This document shows positions 35,990-47,279 of a stretch of DNA of 64,000 bases, in pieces (position 1 is the stretch's first letter; every line of letters starts with the position of its first letter). The stretch is taken from contig CM017559.1 of assembly GCA_007844125.1 (NCBI GenBank), positions 67,996,705 through 68,060,704 of the forward strand, given 5' to 3'. Under the pieces are notes generated by a model. That model was not told where the DNA came from, made no database searches, and saw only the letters and a program-made list of their open reading frames with translations. A program made the position numbers and the translations under genes. This DNA is from Sinonovacula constricta. Its lineage: Eukaryota; Mollusca; Bivalvia; Cardiida; Solecurtidae.

Positions 35990-36200
35990 TGGTGCCCTAA
36001 TTGGGGAGTTTAGAATCAAGTTTGTTCTAACAAAACAGCCCACATTAATATATCGAATTACTTCAGAATTGACGTAATAAAATGTTCATGTTCTGAACAA
36101 TAATCGAATTTCATTCCATTTGCTTCACACCCTTGAAGGTGTCAATGCATTTAAAATGTCACTAAACTTGCTACAATCCCAGATGCATATGCATCATATT
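35990..36200. repeat. Dispersed repeat DR-4, copy a
   Basis: This aligns with 50890-51100, same orientation. Shared strings are AATTTGTTCT or its variant AAGTTTGTTCT, ATATCGAATTA or TGTATCGAATTA, CAATAATCGAAT, TCATTCCATTTG, TTCACGCCCTT or TTCACACCCTT, and ATGTCAC. It is strongly diverged. Family unknown. Confidence 0.65.
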
Positions 36201-36529
36201 TGCTAAAGCGCAATATTACACAATTTAAATGTGCATGATGACATCAATAAATAAATACCACAAGACAGTTCTCTACGAGCGTGGAAAGTAATGGTTTAGA
36301 CGGACGTTGCATAAATAAACACAAGTTGTTAATAATGAAAACACGTTTCATTTTTCATGTATGAAGACGCTATTATGTTTAATAGCATTTATGAATATAT
36401 CACTTACGCTGTTAAGTTTGTTAATCAACCAGTTTTTATTACAAGGCTTAAATAGAAACAATCTACCAGAGAATTATTAGAAATTTAATCTTTAAAGTAT
36501 ACATATATTTTGTCGTATGAGTTTGTTTT
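36201..36529. other. AT-rich stretch, nothing supported
   Basis: Nothing recognisable. Confidence 0.5.
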
Positions 36530-36837
36530 ATATTTAAAAGGAAAATAAGAAACACTATCCTATAAAAATTACCACACAGACATACAGAGTACATGTAAAA
36601 GCAAAAACAACAGCAACACAGACTAGACATTACACACAAAATGAAAAAACTAACACTTACCACCTTGGAACGGTGAGTCGGCAAGAGGACCCACTGGGGT
36701 GCTTAAACCTCGGTTGTGCTGCCACCTCGCACTTCCTGAAGAGTTTTCCAACATACAAAGAGTGTACATCAACTCATACCATTAAAATGAGACAACTAAC
36801 AGCAAGCACATTTAATCGTAAGTTGAAACTTATAAAA
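36530..36837 (+). repeat. PLE-type repeat, C head plus core
   Basis: Diverged C head (AAAAGGAAAATAAGAAACAC), then GACTAGACATTACACAC, CTTACCACCTTGGAACGG, GAGTCGGCAAGAGGACCC, ACTGGGGTGCTTAAACC, CCTCGCACTTCCTGAAG and GAGACAACTAACAGCAAGCAC. The element is interrupted by an antisense SINE at about 36838, and its distal part resumes near 37160. Confidence 0.82.
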
Positions 36838-37115
36838 GGGATGGGATTGGGATTTGTCGGCATTTTTGCCGATACTGTGCAGCGACATTTCTATCATTAT
36901 AGCACAGGGGCACTTATGAGGTGCCCAGGGACTGAACCCGGCCGGTCATTATACTGACACTGACGAGTCAGGCGTAATGCTGTTCCATTAGCCCCGAGCG
37001 TTAGGAGGGAAACCACTACTACTAACTTTCAAGTCTTTGGTTTGACCCGGCCGGGATTTGAACCCGCGACCTCCCGATCCGCAAGCCGCAGATAAACTGG
37101 TACACTATATAAGCA
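36838..37115 (-). mobile_element. tRNA-derived SINE, Meta-SINE-like, antisense
   Basis: On the minus strand the B box GGTTCAAATCC is at 37054-37064 within GGAGGTCGCGGGTTCAAATC and followed by CCGGCCGGGTCAAACC. A decayed A-box region lies at about 37090-37112. The body reads CAAACCAAAGACTT, TCCTAACGCTCGG, CTAATGGAACAG and GTCAGTATAATG. The last of these is a hallmark of the conserved central domain of Meta-SINEs known from molluscs and other animals. The tail includes ATAAGTGCCCCTGTGCTATA. It is GC-richer than its surroundings and sits inside a PLE-type repeat, so it inserted later. It would be transcribed by RNA polymerase III and mobilised by a partner LINE. The 94-codon sense frame 36673-36957 crossing it is an artefact. 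Confidence 0.85.
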
Positions 37116-37560
37116 AATTAACTAAAATAATAACGAACAATCGATATATGAACAATATAAAAGCCTTGACAATATAAAAGTTAAAAACAATATAGTTGAT
37201 TGAAATACAATAGTCCAATAAATAAAACAATGCAATGATTTCATATATCAAAATTTAAACGTGCAATTTAATAAGAAAACACAAGAAAAAAATCGAATTT
37301 TAGTAAGCAATCCAAACCAACAATACAAAACGTAGTTCTGTACAGTGCTTATAAGTTTTTTTAAAATCAAGTGTTACATTATAAGAAGCCGAGGATTCAT
37401 CCGAAAATGGCATTAATAGGTAAACAAAATCCCGAAGTTATTAAAACGATGCAATCTCACGTACTGGACATATAGACTGCTCAAGTTGTTTCATCTATTT
37501 AGGGCACGATTTGAGAGATTAAGAGCCAAAATTTCAAAAGAAAATATATTTTACACAATT
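37116..37560 (+). repeat. PLE 3'-flank, distal part after SINE
   Basis: The order GAAGCCGAGGATTCAT, AAAATCCCGAAG, GACTGCTCAAGTTG and AGGGCACGATTTGAGAGA reproduces 12490-12640 beside the Penelope-like ruin. Together with 36530-36837 it forms one element copy split by the SINE. No RT coding sequence follows, so this copy is truncated at about 37540. Confidence 0.75.
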
Positions 37561-38657
37561 CTTTGGCAATCAAACATTTTGTTTGTTTGAATGGATAAAA
37601 AATCACAATCTACAACAGCACGAGCAAGATATAGACATTCATAAACTACACTTATAACTTTGTAGTTATTTTTAACGTTTTTGTTGCAAAACATAAAGCA
37701 TTTCTTTAACTAAATTACCAATAGCCATTATTAAAGGATATATGTCTGAATAGAACCATGGGCGCACCAAAGGTCAGGTCAAAGAGTTCAAAATTTAAAG
37801 TTCTCGCCCCGATCAGAACTCGAACTCGTAATTTTAACAGATTCTTAGCATGACAAAAATGCATGAGTGTAAAGGGACTAAATACATTCTGACAAATGTC
37901 ACGTAAGTTCAGTTTGGTAATATTCAAGATAAACATTTATTTAAATTTGTAAAATATATAACATCGGATGAACTAGTATGCTTTCGAGTATAACGTCTGT
38001 GTCCAAGAGCATTTGACAATGAAGAAAAACGATACGGATGCATGTAAAGTCTGCAAACAAATTAGCACCCATCTGAGATTTCTATTTCCAACTGATTGAC
38101 ATATTATTGAGACACAAAATATTTCATTTTAAAGTGTATCTTTGTTACGAAATTCGCATGGGAACGAGCAGTGGAAACCTGCCATCGATAATTGGTAGTA
38201 AAACGCGGGATCTGACAGATGTATTTCTTAAACTTTCTGTAAGAAACATGTATGAAATAGCTTTTATACAATGTGTTCAGGAGTAGTTACAAGCTAAAAT
38301 ATTCTTAAAAATATCTTATTTAAGGATGCTTTATACCAGTTTAACTTAACAAGCTTGTATACTGTGTGTTGACGGCACCGCATAAGAGTAGATATTTTGG
38401 ATACAATTAAAGCCATTTTGGCTCATGTCAAATAATTTGAGCGATTAAAAACTACTCAAAAGAATATGTTTAGTTCACATAAACACAACAATAGCTGGAC
38501 CCGGCATGAATTATAATAAAATGAAAACACATGTCGAAATACGTAACAATAGCTTTTGTTGAACACCGTGTAGAAGTATTGGAACAGACACAATGTAGAA
38601 ATCATTTCTACATGCCTCCGTGTCGCACTACGTCGAGAAATGAACACCAAAACCAGG

Positions 38658-38659
<2 letters not shown>
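37561..38659. other. Unassigned; possible B-box relic
   Basis: Antisense, 37811-37828 reads CGAGTTCGAGTTCTGATC, which is close to a tRNA B box (GTTCGANTC). It lies in a slightly GC-richer patch but no A box or SINE body could be recognised. Confidence 0.3.
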
Positions 38660-38739
<80 letters not shown>

Positions 38740-38748
38740 TGTGTGTGT
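38660..38748. repeat. (AT)n(GT)n microsatellite
   Basis: A short AT run passes into about 40 GT dinucleotides. Open frames on both strands (38456-38788 and 38531-38848) exist only because of this tract. Confidence 0.96.
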
Positions 38749-41700
38749 ATGTCGACTCCTGTGTCTTGTGTCTGCACAACATCACCATATTGTTACCAAA
38801 ATATACGTCGTTGAAGTGACTGTATTGTGGTTGCGTAACTTCCGTTAGATAAATAGCATGAAGAACGTTTTAATGTTTATTAGAATGGGATATAAATCCA
38901 CGGAATTCTCCTGTGTGTGAGAAAATACCAGATAACAAATACAATTTATTTATTATTTATTTATTTGCCTTTTGCAAATAAGCTTATATTTTAAAGAATC
39001 TTCATAATTTAAGGGTTTTATTCTTCTTGTAAGTCTAGACTCCCTAAATTAGTAAGAACCGTGAACTTTTACGTGTAAATACATATACATTTATTTCATA
39101 CTATCCTTTTTAACACTGATATGGGTTTAGTTTTTTATTTTACGTTTAAAATACTTTATTTCCTGAGCAAAAAAGTCTTTTTGTCTATATTGATGTTCTA
39201 TGAAACATATGAATGAGAAATTTCCTTGTATCTAACCGCAGTACAACAACATATGAACACAAGCGTTCATTTAGCAATTACATTACACAACTATGCAGAT
39301 GTCGATGATAAGTACCAAAACTAACTTTTACATTGATTACAGTGTTCAAATCAGGACTATTGCTGTTGCATATTTTTATCTTTTCAAAATATTCACAGTT
39401 AATATATTTCCAATATTATTGGAATGAAGCTTCCAAACATAGGCTTTAGATTCCCCTTTTTACTAAAAAGTCAGAATAAAATAGCAATAAAATAGTTTAT
39501 TAAAGCTTTTTCGATCGATTATATAAACTATTAAAATCTAGCAAGAAATGTCAGCCTAAATTCCGTGGTAAAATTGATAAGTGTACATGTATGATGGTTT
39601 ATATATTAACTTGCTTAGCTATTGTCATATGCTCATAATGGATCAGCACGCCAGAAAAACGACTGTTTGTCTTTGCTTAAACAAGTAACTATACATTATT
39701 TCCCTCTACTTTCTGTTCTTTAGTTCTTACGTAGACATTATGCTTAATTGCTAGACTTATGAACAATAAATTTATATCATATGCCATTTCATAATTTAAG
39801 GTATGGTATGATATCCTGATTAAACATTATATCCGAGTGACTATGGATGTGCTTTCATTAAACTAATCGTTGACTCGATCAGGTAATCGTTAGACTTATT
39901 TAGCTTAACACAAACATAAAACGTTATTTTAATTTCACAACTGTTAATATTTACTCATAATCTAAATTCTCTAAAATATAGTCACTTCTATTAAATAAGT
40001 ATTGAAATGACATGGGGTTTATTTGGAAGGCAATTAACTTTTTCTACTTTCGTTAAACACTATCAGTGAACCACTGAAACGCCATTCATACATTAATTAA
40101 TGTCTTTGTACAAAACTACCACTGTAGCAGTGGAAATAAATTAGTTCGAAGCACCTTTGTTTCAAAACATAGACATGCACACTGCTTAAGCTAATGCTGT
40201 TTTACAAGAACCACATTATGCAGTCTGAAACGTTTCATGAACTGTATTTAATGGATGTTAGTAATGTTATTTATTCATGATAATAAAAAAGATCTTCAAA
40301 TATGCAATTATATGTTCCATTTTATAAAACGTAGCTGCTTGTATTAAAATGCAAACTATTTAAATTTAATGATTTTGCTTCTAAGCTATGCATTACACAT
40401 TTTAAATGTTTACCAGTTAAGATTTTAATATGATTAAGCAAAAACAAAATAACCCATGTTAATCTTAACAAGTATTTATCACGATGCAAATGACGTTATT
40501 AAATAAAAATGTTAATCGGCATAGCGTACGTAATATCAACAATGTCGGTGTCCAGATCTAGTTTTCTACTTTCTAGATCTGCGAGCCTTGGGTACTATAT
40601 ATATTGCAGGGATTAAATATTACCAAGTAATTACCACAAGCTACTACTTTCAGGCAGTCGTATGCGATCATAGGTGACACATACATATTCCGTTTTTCTC
40701 TCACCATCTCACAAAAGATATCAAATGTCACATTTTGTAAAAGCAATCCATAAAAGAAAGTAGTTTTAAATAATTTAATTAATAGACAATCTATGTATAC
40801 AAGTGTGTATGTATAAATGTAAAACATAGTTAAGACTATTATCAAAATAAAAGTAATTGTTCGGTAATGGTGCCTAAGAGCAGAATGCATTTAGTATTTA
40901 TGTTATTAAGCGTCAAGTACATGTGCACTTTTTAAAGAAACATTCCCAGATAATGACATTGAAATAAAGATATTGGTATATTTTTAAAGTATTTTTAAAA
41001 AATTAACACAAAAAGCAAAAGCAATTGCATGGCTATTCTTCCGTTTGCAACCGAGGGTTTTTTAGGGTTAAACTATGTACTACCATTTTTGTAGTTTAAA
41101 TATTCGCAAGTCAAGATATCGATTTTAAATTTCTCCAATGTGAATTCAATCGACCTATATTAAGACATTATTTGAATCGAACACACCATATGTTGTATAC
41201 AAAATCCGAACCGTTCAGCTGTATAAACTTTAAGTATTTATGGATAAAAACAAGGTAGAAATAAACCGTAACCACGTTTTCCGAATTATTTACCAAGGTC
41301 GTTATTTATCCTTGTTTTTAGTTGTAACTATACATAATGCACGTTGAACATATATAGGCACTTTATATCTCTATACTAAGAGTGCGATAAGAACCTAATT
41401 TAAGATATTATGTATCATGTTGTATCGTATTTATCGTTCTGGCACATGTAATTTACTATTTAACATGTCTAGCGAACTGTAATTCTCCCTTTTCCCCATA
41501 GTTTTCATGTCAAGAAGGTGAAACCCTGTCAGAATTAACTAGCAGTTAACCATTTACTGTAAACCATTTTATTTTCCAGTTCTTCCGTTATAGAAAATTG
41601 TTATGTCTAAAATAGTTCATCTCATGGGCTCTACTCGGGATTGCTAGAAGGGATAGACGTGTAACATATCTTCCAAAGCTCCCTGTGATGATGTATTCTA

Positions 41701-41925
41701 TGTGACGTGGCTTATATGATGTGTGCCCATCTGCATGCTCAACTTTAGGCATCTACTCAATATTTTCGGTCCAGAACAAAAGTGTATACTACTTCATTAG
41801 TTTATTTCAATTATTTTAACTTTCGGCTTTCGCGAACGATCTATAGAAATCTTATAGCAATGCTTTTGAGCAGTAAGCAATACATTTTCAGGAAACACTT
41901 AGTTTAGTTTTACGCCTACCAAGAC
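38749..41925. other. Long AT-rich stretch, nothing supported
   Basis: No repeat partner and no motif in about 3.2 kb. A 105-codon antisense frame at 40573-40890 is rich in I, F, Y and C with one possible hydrophobic segment near its start, but shows no family signature. Confidence 0.45.
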
Positions 41926-41929
41926 TCAT

Positions 41930-42030
41930 AACAGATTTCTTCTTACTTTTACATTTGGCTTGCATGTAAATACCTTGGTCGTGTGCCTTTTCAACTTTGT
42001 CATATATATTCTTACTGAATGTAGGACAAG
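41930..42030 (-). repeat. A-family head fragment, antisense
   Basis: TTACTTTTACATTTGGCTTG, CATGTAAATACCTTGGTC, GTGCCTTTTC and then TTTGTCATATATATTCTTA are the reverse complement of the A head, with a deletion of the central ~35 bases. Two opposed small frames (41926-42117, 41960-42196) overlap it. Confidence 0.75.
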
Positions 42031-42260
42031 CGTAAAATTAGGAAAGGAATATAGAAAAGTGTCAAAATTGTATTTTCTAAAAGACATGAAAGAATGCACA
42101 TATTTAAATATATACAATGGAATGAAAATAAATTATTCCATTTCTATATCTTCAAACCTTTGCATTCTTTTTTGTTTTTATAATCCAACTAAATAATAAC
42201 CCTTGACAATTAACGACGAATAAACTAATACAACTAAATAGATCTCTTTTTAAGATCACA

Positions 42261-42286
42261 AAACGGCTGTATGATATCAGCCGTTT
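42261..42286. other. Perfect 9-bp hairpin
   Basis: AAACGGCTG at 42261-42269 pairs with CAGCCGTTT at 42278-42286 around an 8-base loop. No gene ends nearby, so a function is not assigned. Confidence 0.6.
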
Positions 42287-42424
42287 CCTAACTTCTTTAA
42301 CTATACAGAACATTTCTATATGTGATGTTTTACAAAATAAATAAGTTACACATCTTAAATGGGTATGTTGTTTCAGATATTATTAAAGAAAAGCTAACAC
42401 GTAGTTAACTTTAAATAGTTTTCC

Positions 42425-42560
42425 TTTAAATGTGTTATGTCTCGCCTCTGTGTTTTTGTTACTTTTACATTTACCCTGTTTGCCTTTGTCTAGAGGTTGT
42501 TGAGATTTAATTACCTGTAGTAATTCTTACAGGACATTTTCCTATTTACCTAGTCACACA
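42425..42560 (-). repeat. PLE-type repeat, C head, antisense
   Basis: TGTTATGTCTCGCCTCTGTG, TTACTTTTACATTTACCC, TGTTTGCCTTTGTCTAGAGG and CCTATTTACC are the reverse complement of the C head over most of its length. An insertion separates the last two blocks. Confidence 0.82.
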
Positions 42561-42969
42561 TTGAAAAAGCAGAGCAGATAGATACGTAACACCACACGTA
42601 TCACCATTAATTAGAAGTCGATTATTGTATATGACAACATAAAAACATAATATGGTTAAATATTCATAAATGAGACTCGGCGGAAAGAGCCAATTAAGTG
42701 TTTCTATTTATTTCCACATAAAATGGCCTGATGTAAATTATTAAAAATATCAAGTTCTGGTGCTAAATTTTATGTTAACTATTTTCTAAAACTCTGTATC
42801 TTTTTAGCAATCAATTATAAGTGAATGCTTTTGTTGTATTTTCAATTTCGTTATATAATAGACGAGTTGTGTATCTGATTGAAAGAATATATAATTAAGT
42901 ACACATATCATGTTATTTCAAAAAATATATTTCGTATTCAAAGTATAAATCTAAGTTTCTTTACAGAGT

Positions 42970-43175
42970 TCACAATGCGATAAGCAATGGCAAGGCCCTA
43001 TGAGTATTGAAACATACATAAACAAACGAAAAGGCAAAATAGTACTCACATGCCAGTCGAATTTAAAAGCAACAGGAAAATATCTCATAAAACATTGGTC
43101 ACAGAACCCAACAGTTACGACATTGAAACGGTCAGTCAGCAAAAAAGCCGACTACATGTCCATCAAATTGCATGT
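42970..43175 (+). repeat. A-family head plus partial core
   Basis: GGCAAGGCCCTATGAGTATT, GAAACATACATAAACAAACG, CTCACATGCCAGTCG, ACAGTTACGACATTG, AAACGGTCAGTCAGC and AGCCGACTA, then homology fades. It is diverged from the right-end copies. The opposed frames 42951-43142 and 43000-43200 are repeat artefacts. Confidence 0.8.
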
Positions 43176-44429
43176 ATCTTTAGAAATTAATAAACTGTAA
43201 AACTTTTTTTATATAACATTTTACTAAATTGCATTCTTGTTTTTCTTAAATTTTCAAATGAACAATACGCAGCTGTTAGTTTACTTAAAATCATCGTCTT
43301 TTTTAACCGAGGACAGAATTGTAGTTATGTTATACGTAAAAACGACAAGAACAATACCGATCTTGTGTTTATACACAAGTACTACTTTGCAGTACCTGAT
43401 CAGCTTCACTTTCCAATTACTTAGACGGATTCACATTTTCATTTTGTTTGTAGAATTTTAAAATAAATTTGAAAATAATTACAATAATAAAATGATTAAT
43501 TATGTTTTTTCCTTGATTTTGGAAGCTTATTTTGGATTTGTGAGTATTGTAAGAAAAATGGTTTTAAATAACGATTGTTTTCCATTTTAAAAAAAATCAT
43601 AAATATTAAATACAGATTTTTTTAGAAAATACGTTTTGTCCCGCTTTAGACTTTTTGTGCATATTGTAACGTAATTAACGAACTATATAAACAATGAAGG
43701 GTTGTACACGGCATCAATCTGATATATTTGTGTGAAAAATTCTTAATCCTAGACCTTAAGCAATACTATCAGCTTCTTTGTATTCAACGAATGAAAAAAG
43801 TAAATAGCAACACTTATAACAAAACAAATAACGGCAGCTTTTGCTTTATGACGCCATTAATTCAAGAAAATGAAATCACATAAAGCATAATTAAATAAAC
43901 CGACAAACCATTCTATTCATTGCAGTCAAGGAAACGTGTTGGAATGACAAGAGATTTCGATTTTGCGTTGAATGTATATTACAATGCACGGTGTTTTGAT
44001 AAGATGCTTTCAATCAATTACCCAGGCATATACCTACGAATATATACGTAACTCGGTGCAATATTCTGCGATATTTCACTCATAACGGAATTCTACTGCC
44101 TAAAGTTATGTTAAGAGAGACGACTCAATATGCCACAACACTTATTGTAACTTTGAACATTATGCTGATCTACCATAATGTATCATTAGTCAAAAAGACC
44201 ATCATAAATGAGATTTATTTACTAATTTAAGTGTTCGCTATGAATAAGTAAAGCAGATAAACTTTTTTATTTATATGTATTCCACATGCTGCTTACTTTA
44301 GTGGTACTGCTTTAATATTAAATTAAATTTTTAGTGTATCGCTACATTATTTTTTCAATCGCCCTTGTTATTGATTTAGAAGCGAAATGTTACATTATAA
44401 AGTAATGTGTGCATATATTAACTATAATT
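43176..44429. other. AT-rich stretch, nothing supported
   Basis: A 74-codon sense frame at 43237-43461 has no domain. Nothing else seen. Confidence 0.45.
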
Positions 44430-44575
44430 ATTAAACGTCTGCTGTCATTAAACTGAACGAACGTTGTCATTATATTTAAATTAGAGTAGCAAACAATTAA
44501 TCATTAAACGTCTGCTCTTATTAAACTCAACCAACATTATATTTAAATTAGACTAGCAAGCAATAAAATCATATT
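44430..44575 (+). repeat. 73-bp direct duplication
   Basis: ATTAAACGTCTGCT starts at 44430 and again at 44503. Both units continue through ATTAAACT, an AACGAAC/AACCAAC stretch, ATATTTAAATTAGA and GTAGCAA or CTAGCAA. Confidence 0.88.
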
Positions 44576-44789
44576 TCCATTGTATCATGGCACAATATAT
44601 TAAGAAATAAAATAAAAACCATTTTACCCTAAAGACGAAGCATTGCAGTGAAAATAACCCCATTAAAACTTAGCAGACGTATTTTATTACGTTATACCAC
44701 CAAACAGAGTATAAATTGAGTTCACTGTTACTGGGAATCACAAACAGCAACAAGAGAGTCGATAAATATATCTGGCCTTACATAAGACG

Positions 44790-44842
44790 AGATTGGAGTT
44801 TTTCTGTGTGTTTTGTCACTTTTACATTTCCCATATACAGTA
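44790..44842 (-). repeat. C-head internal fragment, antisense
   Basis: TTCTGTGTGTTTTGTCAC followed by TTTTACATTTCCC is the reverse complement of the GTAAATGTAAATGTGACAAAAACACAG-type part of the C head. It is short and diverged. Confidence 0.55.
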
Positions 44843-44999
44843 TCACAAAAATATTAACAAATAAGATATATACATGTAATAATACCAACAAATAATTTTA
44901 ACAATAAGCTAATCTACCTAATGGCATCATTTTCCGTCTGATGTATTTTGCAGCTATAAACATGCACTATTTACCATTAAACGTTTATTGTGTTTAAAT

Positions 45000-45024
45000 A
45001 ATTGTTAATTAATAATTAACAATT
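45000..45024. other. AT-rich palindrome
   Basis: AATTGTTAATT and AATTAACAATT form perfect 11-base arms around AAT. It lies in an AT-only patch and could extrude a cruciform; no function is inferred. Confidence 0.6.
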
Positions 45025-46300
45025 AATTATAATTTAATAATAACAATAATTAAATTAGTAATTTATTAAAAGGTGTACCTAGTCATAGACCGAGTTGGAA
45101 TTGGCACTTTACGATTAAAGAAAATAGTTTCGTCTTTTTTCCTTTATATAATATAGATTGTCAAAAAAGAAGTATGGACTGTTTTAGTGTTCATGGCTTG
45201 TGAGTTATGTTTCTGTTATTGCATAACACTAGCTAGCTAACAGTACATATGAATTAAGATATACCTTCATTGTATTTATGACTTGAGACATTATTTAGAA
45301 TACAAGTATGTTCAATAAATCTGATACGTCTTTGTATAGACATTATATAAGAAGGACTGCTAGGTATCGACTAAAATATTCTAATAATGATACCTAGAAC
45401 CATTTGTTTGTATTATTAATTAATATTTTGAAAATACTTTGCCTTTACAAGCGACATTGTATCAAATATTGTTGTATGTTTATGCTTTTTATTTAGATAA
45501 AATCTGAACACATTTAAACTTAAAATGAAATAGACTAAACATATGCTTTAAAGACGACTTCTATGCCAATGTATACAAGGTAATGTTTGTTTCAATTCTC
45601 GTGATTATATAATTAAGAAAGACATTTAAACATAGGACAGATCTGTTGTAATGTATGTTAACAGTTATTTGTATATGTAGTTGGTCAGTCAATCATTACA
45701 TAATTAATAGTAAGGAAAGGGATCAGCATATAGGGTCATTGTGAAAATATGACAATACTTCATTTTTATATCATAACCACTCAATATAAATATTATCCCG
45801 TAAGTTAAAAGATGCGTTTAGAATCATTTGTTTTGTGAATTATACAATGTGCTTCTCATGAGATGGAAAAAATAGCCGAAGAATATTAAGATATATTTGA
45901 ACACATTCAAACTGTATTGTGTAACAAAAGAAAGTACACTGTATAATTTATAATTTAAATAAAAACATAATCTTATAATAACAAAAAAATACTGTTTCAA
46001 TATGCAGGAAAAGCAACAAAAAGGTATTTTGCAGCACACGCATTTACACACACGAAGATGCTTTTTTTCTTACAGCTAAAAGAGAAACGTATAATTTAAA
46101 AATGTATTAAAAGGCGGTTATTTTTTAATTAGAACTATTAGTTTATTTTTTTTATACTTTAAAAAGCATACAGAAAGTACTTGAAGTTTTATCCAAGAAT
46201 GACATCTTCTGTTTTATGGCGTCAACAGAATATTTTTTTTTCTCAAAAAAGATGATACAACAAAAACAAATTTAGTAACCATACAATTAAACATTGTTTT
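45025..46300. other. AT-rich stretch, nothing supported
   Basis: One 75-codon antisense frame (45824-46051), no domain. Confidence 0.45.
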
Positions 46301-46949
46301 AATAAAAATATATGACAATGTCCTATGAGCATTGCAACATATACCAAACTCCGAAAAGGCACAGAACAAAGGTATTTCACATGCAAGCCAAGCGAAGAGC
46401 AAGAACAAATTTGTGATGAGTCATTTAACGAAAAGAGCAAACCCGACAGTTACCGCCTTATAACGGTCAGTCGGCAATATCGATCGACTGGGGCGCTTAA
46501 ACCGGTTTTACAGAGCTCTAACCTCGCACTTCCTGACGAGTTTCTCAAATGCAAGCAATGAAAAGAAAAACAATCTATTTGAATACAAAATATCCTAGCG
46601 CTGATATTTTCTATAAGTTATGACGAAAGTAGTGAAGCCATTGAAAAATAATGTCCACATATCATTTAGAAAAGAATATGGTATTATTTCGATATGAAAA
46701 ACTACACAAAAATGGTTGACTATAAATAAAACTGACTTTCTGAATCATGAGCAAACATGATCAGAGACGATAAATGGTTGTAGCATCCTGTTCATGTGGA
46801 GATGGAATTGAAGAACAAAAGTCCAATGTCCATCAAAGGAAATACACGTAACAATCCTTATAAGATTAATTAAATGACAACATAGATTACATGCACGGGG
46901 AGAATTTTTACGACCGCCACACTGCACAAGTGACATTGTTGTGATCATT
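46301..46949 (+). mobile_element. A-family unit, full length (649 bp)
   Basis: It starts AATAAAAATATATGACAATG, then CACATGCAAGCCAAGCGAAG, GTGATGAGTCATTTAACG, the core with hairpin 1 reduced (ACCGCCTTATAACGGT) and hairpin 2 altered (CAGTCGG...TCGACTG), CTCTAACCTCGCACTTCCTG, GCGCTGATATTTTCTATAAG, GGTTGTAGCATCCTGTTCAT and ATTACATGCACGGGGAGA, ending before the next unit. It is complete relative to the units at 61.0-63.5 kb but carries independent substitutions, so it is an older copy. The element has no coding capacity; small frames on both strands within it are not conserved. Confidence 0.85.
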
Positions 46950-47065
46950 AATAAGAATATATGACAAAGTCCTATAAGCACTGCAACATGTACCAAGCTT
47001 CGAAAAGGCACAGAACAAAGTATTTCACATACAAGTCAAGCGAAAAGCAAGAACAAATTTAAAAC
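46950..47065 (+). repeat. A-family partial second unit
   Basis: Directly abuts the full unit. AATAAGAATATATGACAAAG through AAGCAAGAACAAATTT, then homology stops. A complete unit followed by a head-only unit recurs at 49.4-50.3 kb and 61.0-61.7 kb. Confidence 0.85.
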
Positions 47066-47279
47066 GTACTAGGAAAATAAATAAATAAAATACTAGATAT
47101 TTCAACGGTTAAACGGATAACCATATCGGACACGTGTATCTGATCCGGATAGCGATTTGCTGTCTGGATAGGCGTACCCAATTAGCAAAACGTTGAAATA
47201 AACATTGTCAAACGTGTGCGTTAACTTAATTTGCTCTTTGATTCCAATCACTTTGTAGTATTATACCACCGCCCATAGT
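47066..47279. other. Unassigned
   Basis: Nothing recognisable; GC content begins to rise. Confidence 0.4.

Noticed and set aside
38456..38848. Long open frames on both strands with Thr-His or Cys-Val repeats (also at 15165, 27779 and 57959-58346)
   Set aside because: They exist only because GT/AC dinucleotide tracts lack stop codons; flanking residues show no domain.
41640..41760. Weak similarity of GATGTATTCTATGTGAC to 19230-19252
   Set aside because: Only about 20 bases match and flanks do not align, so it is not called as a repeat pair.
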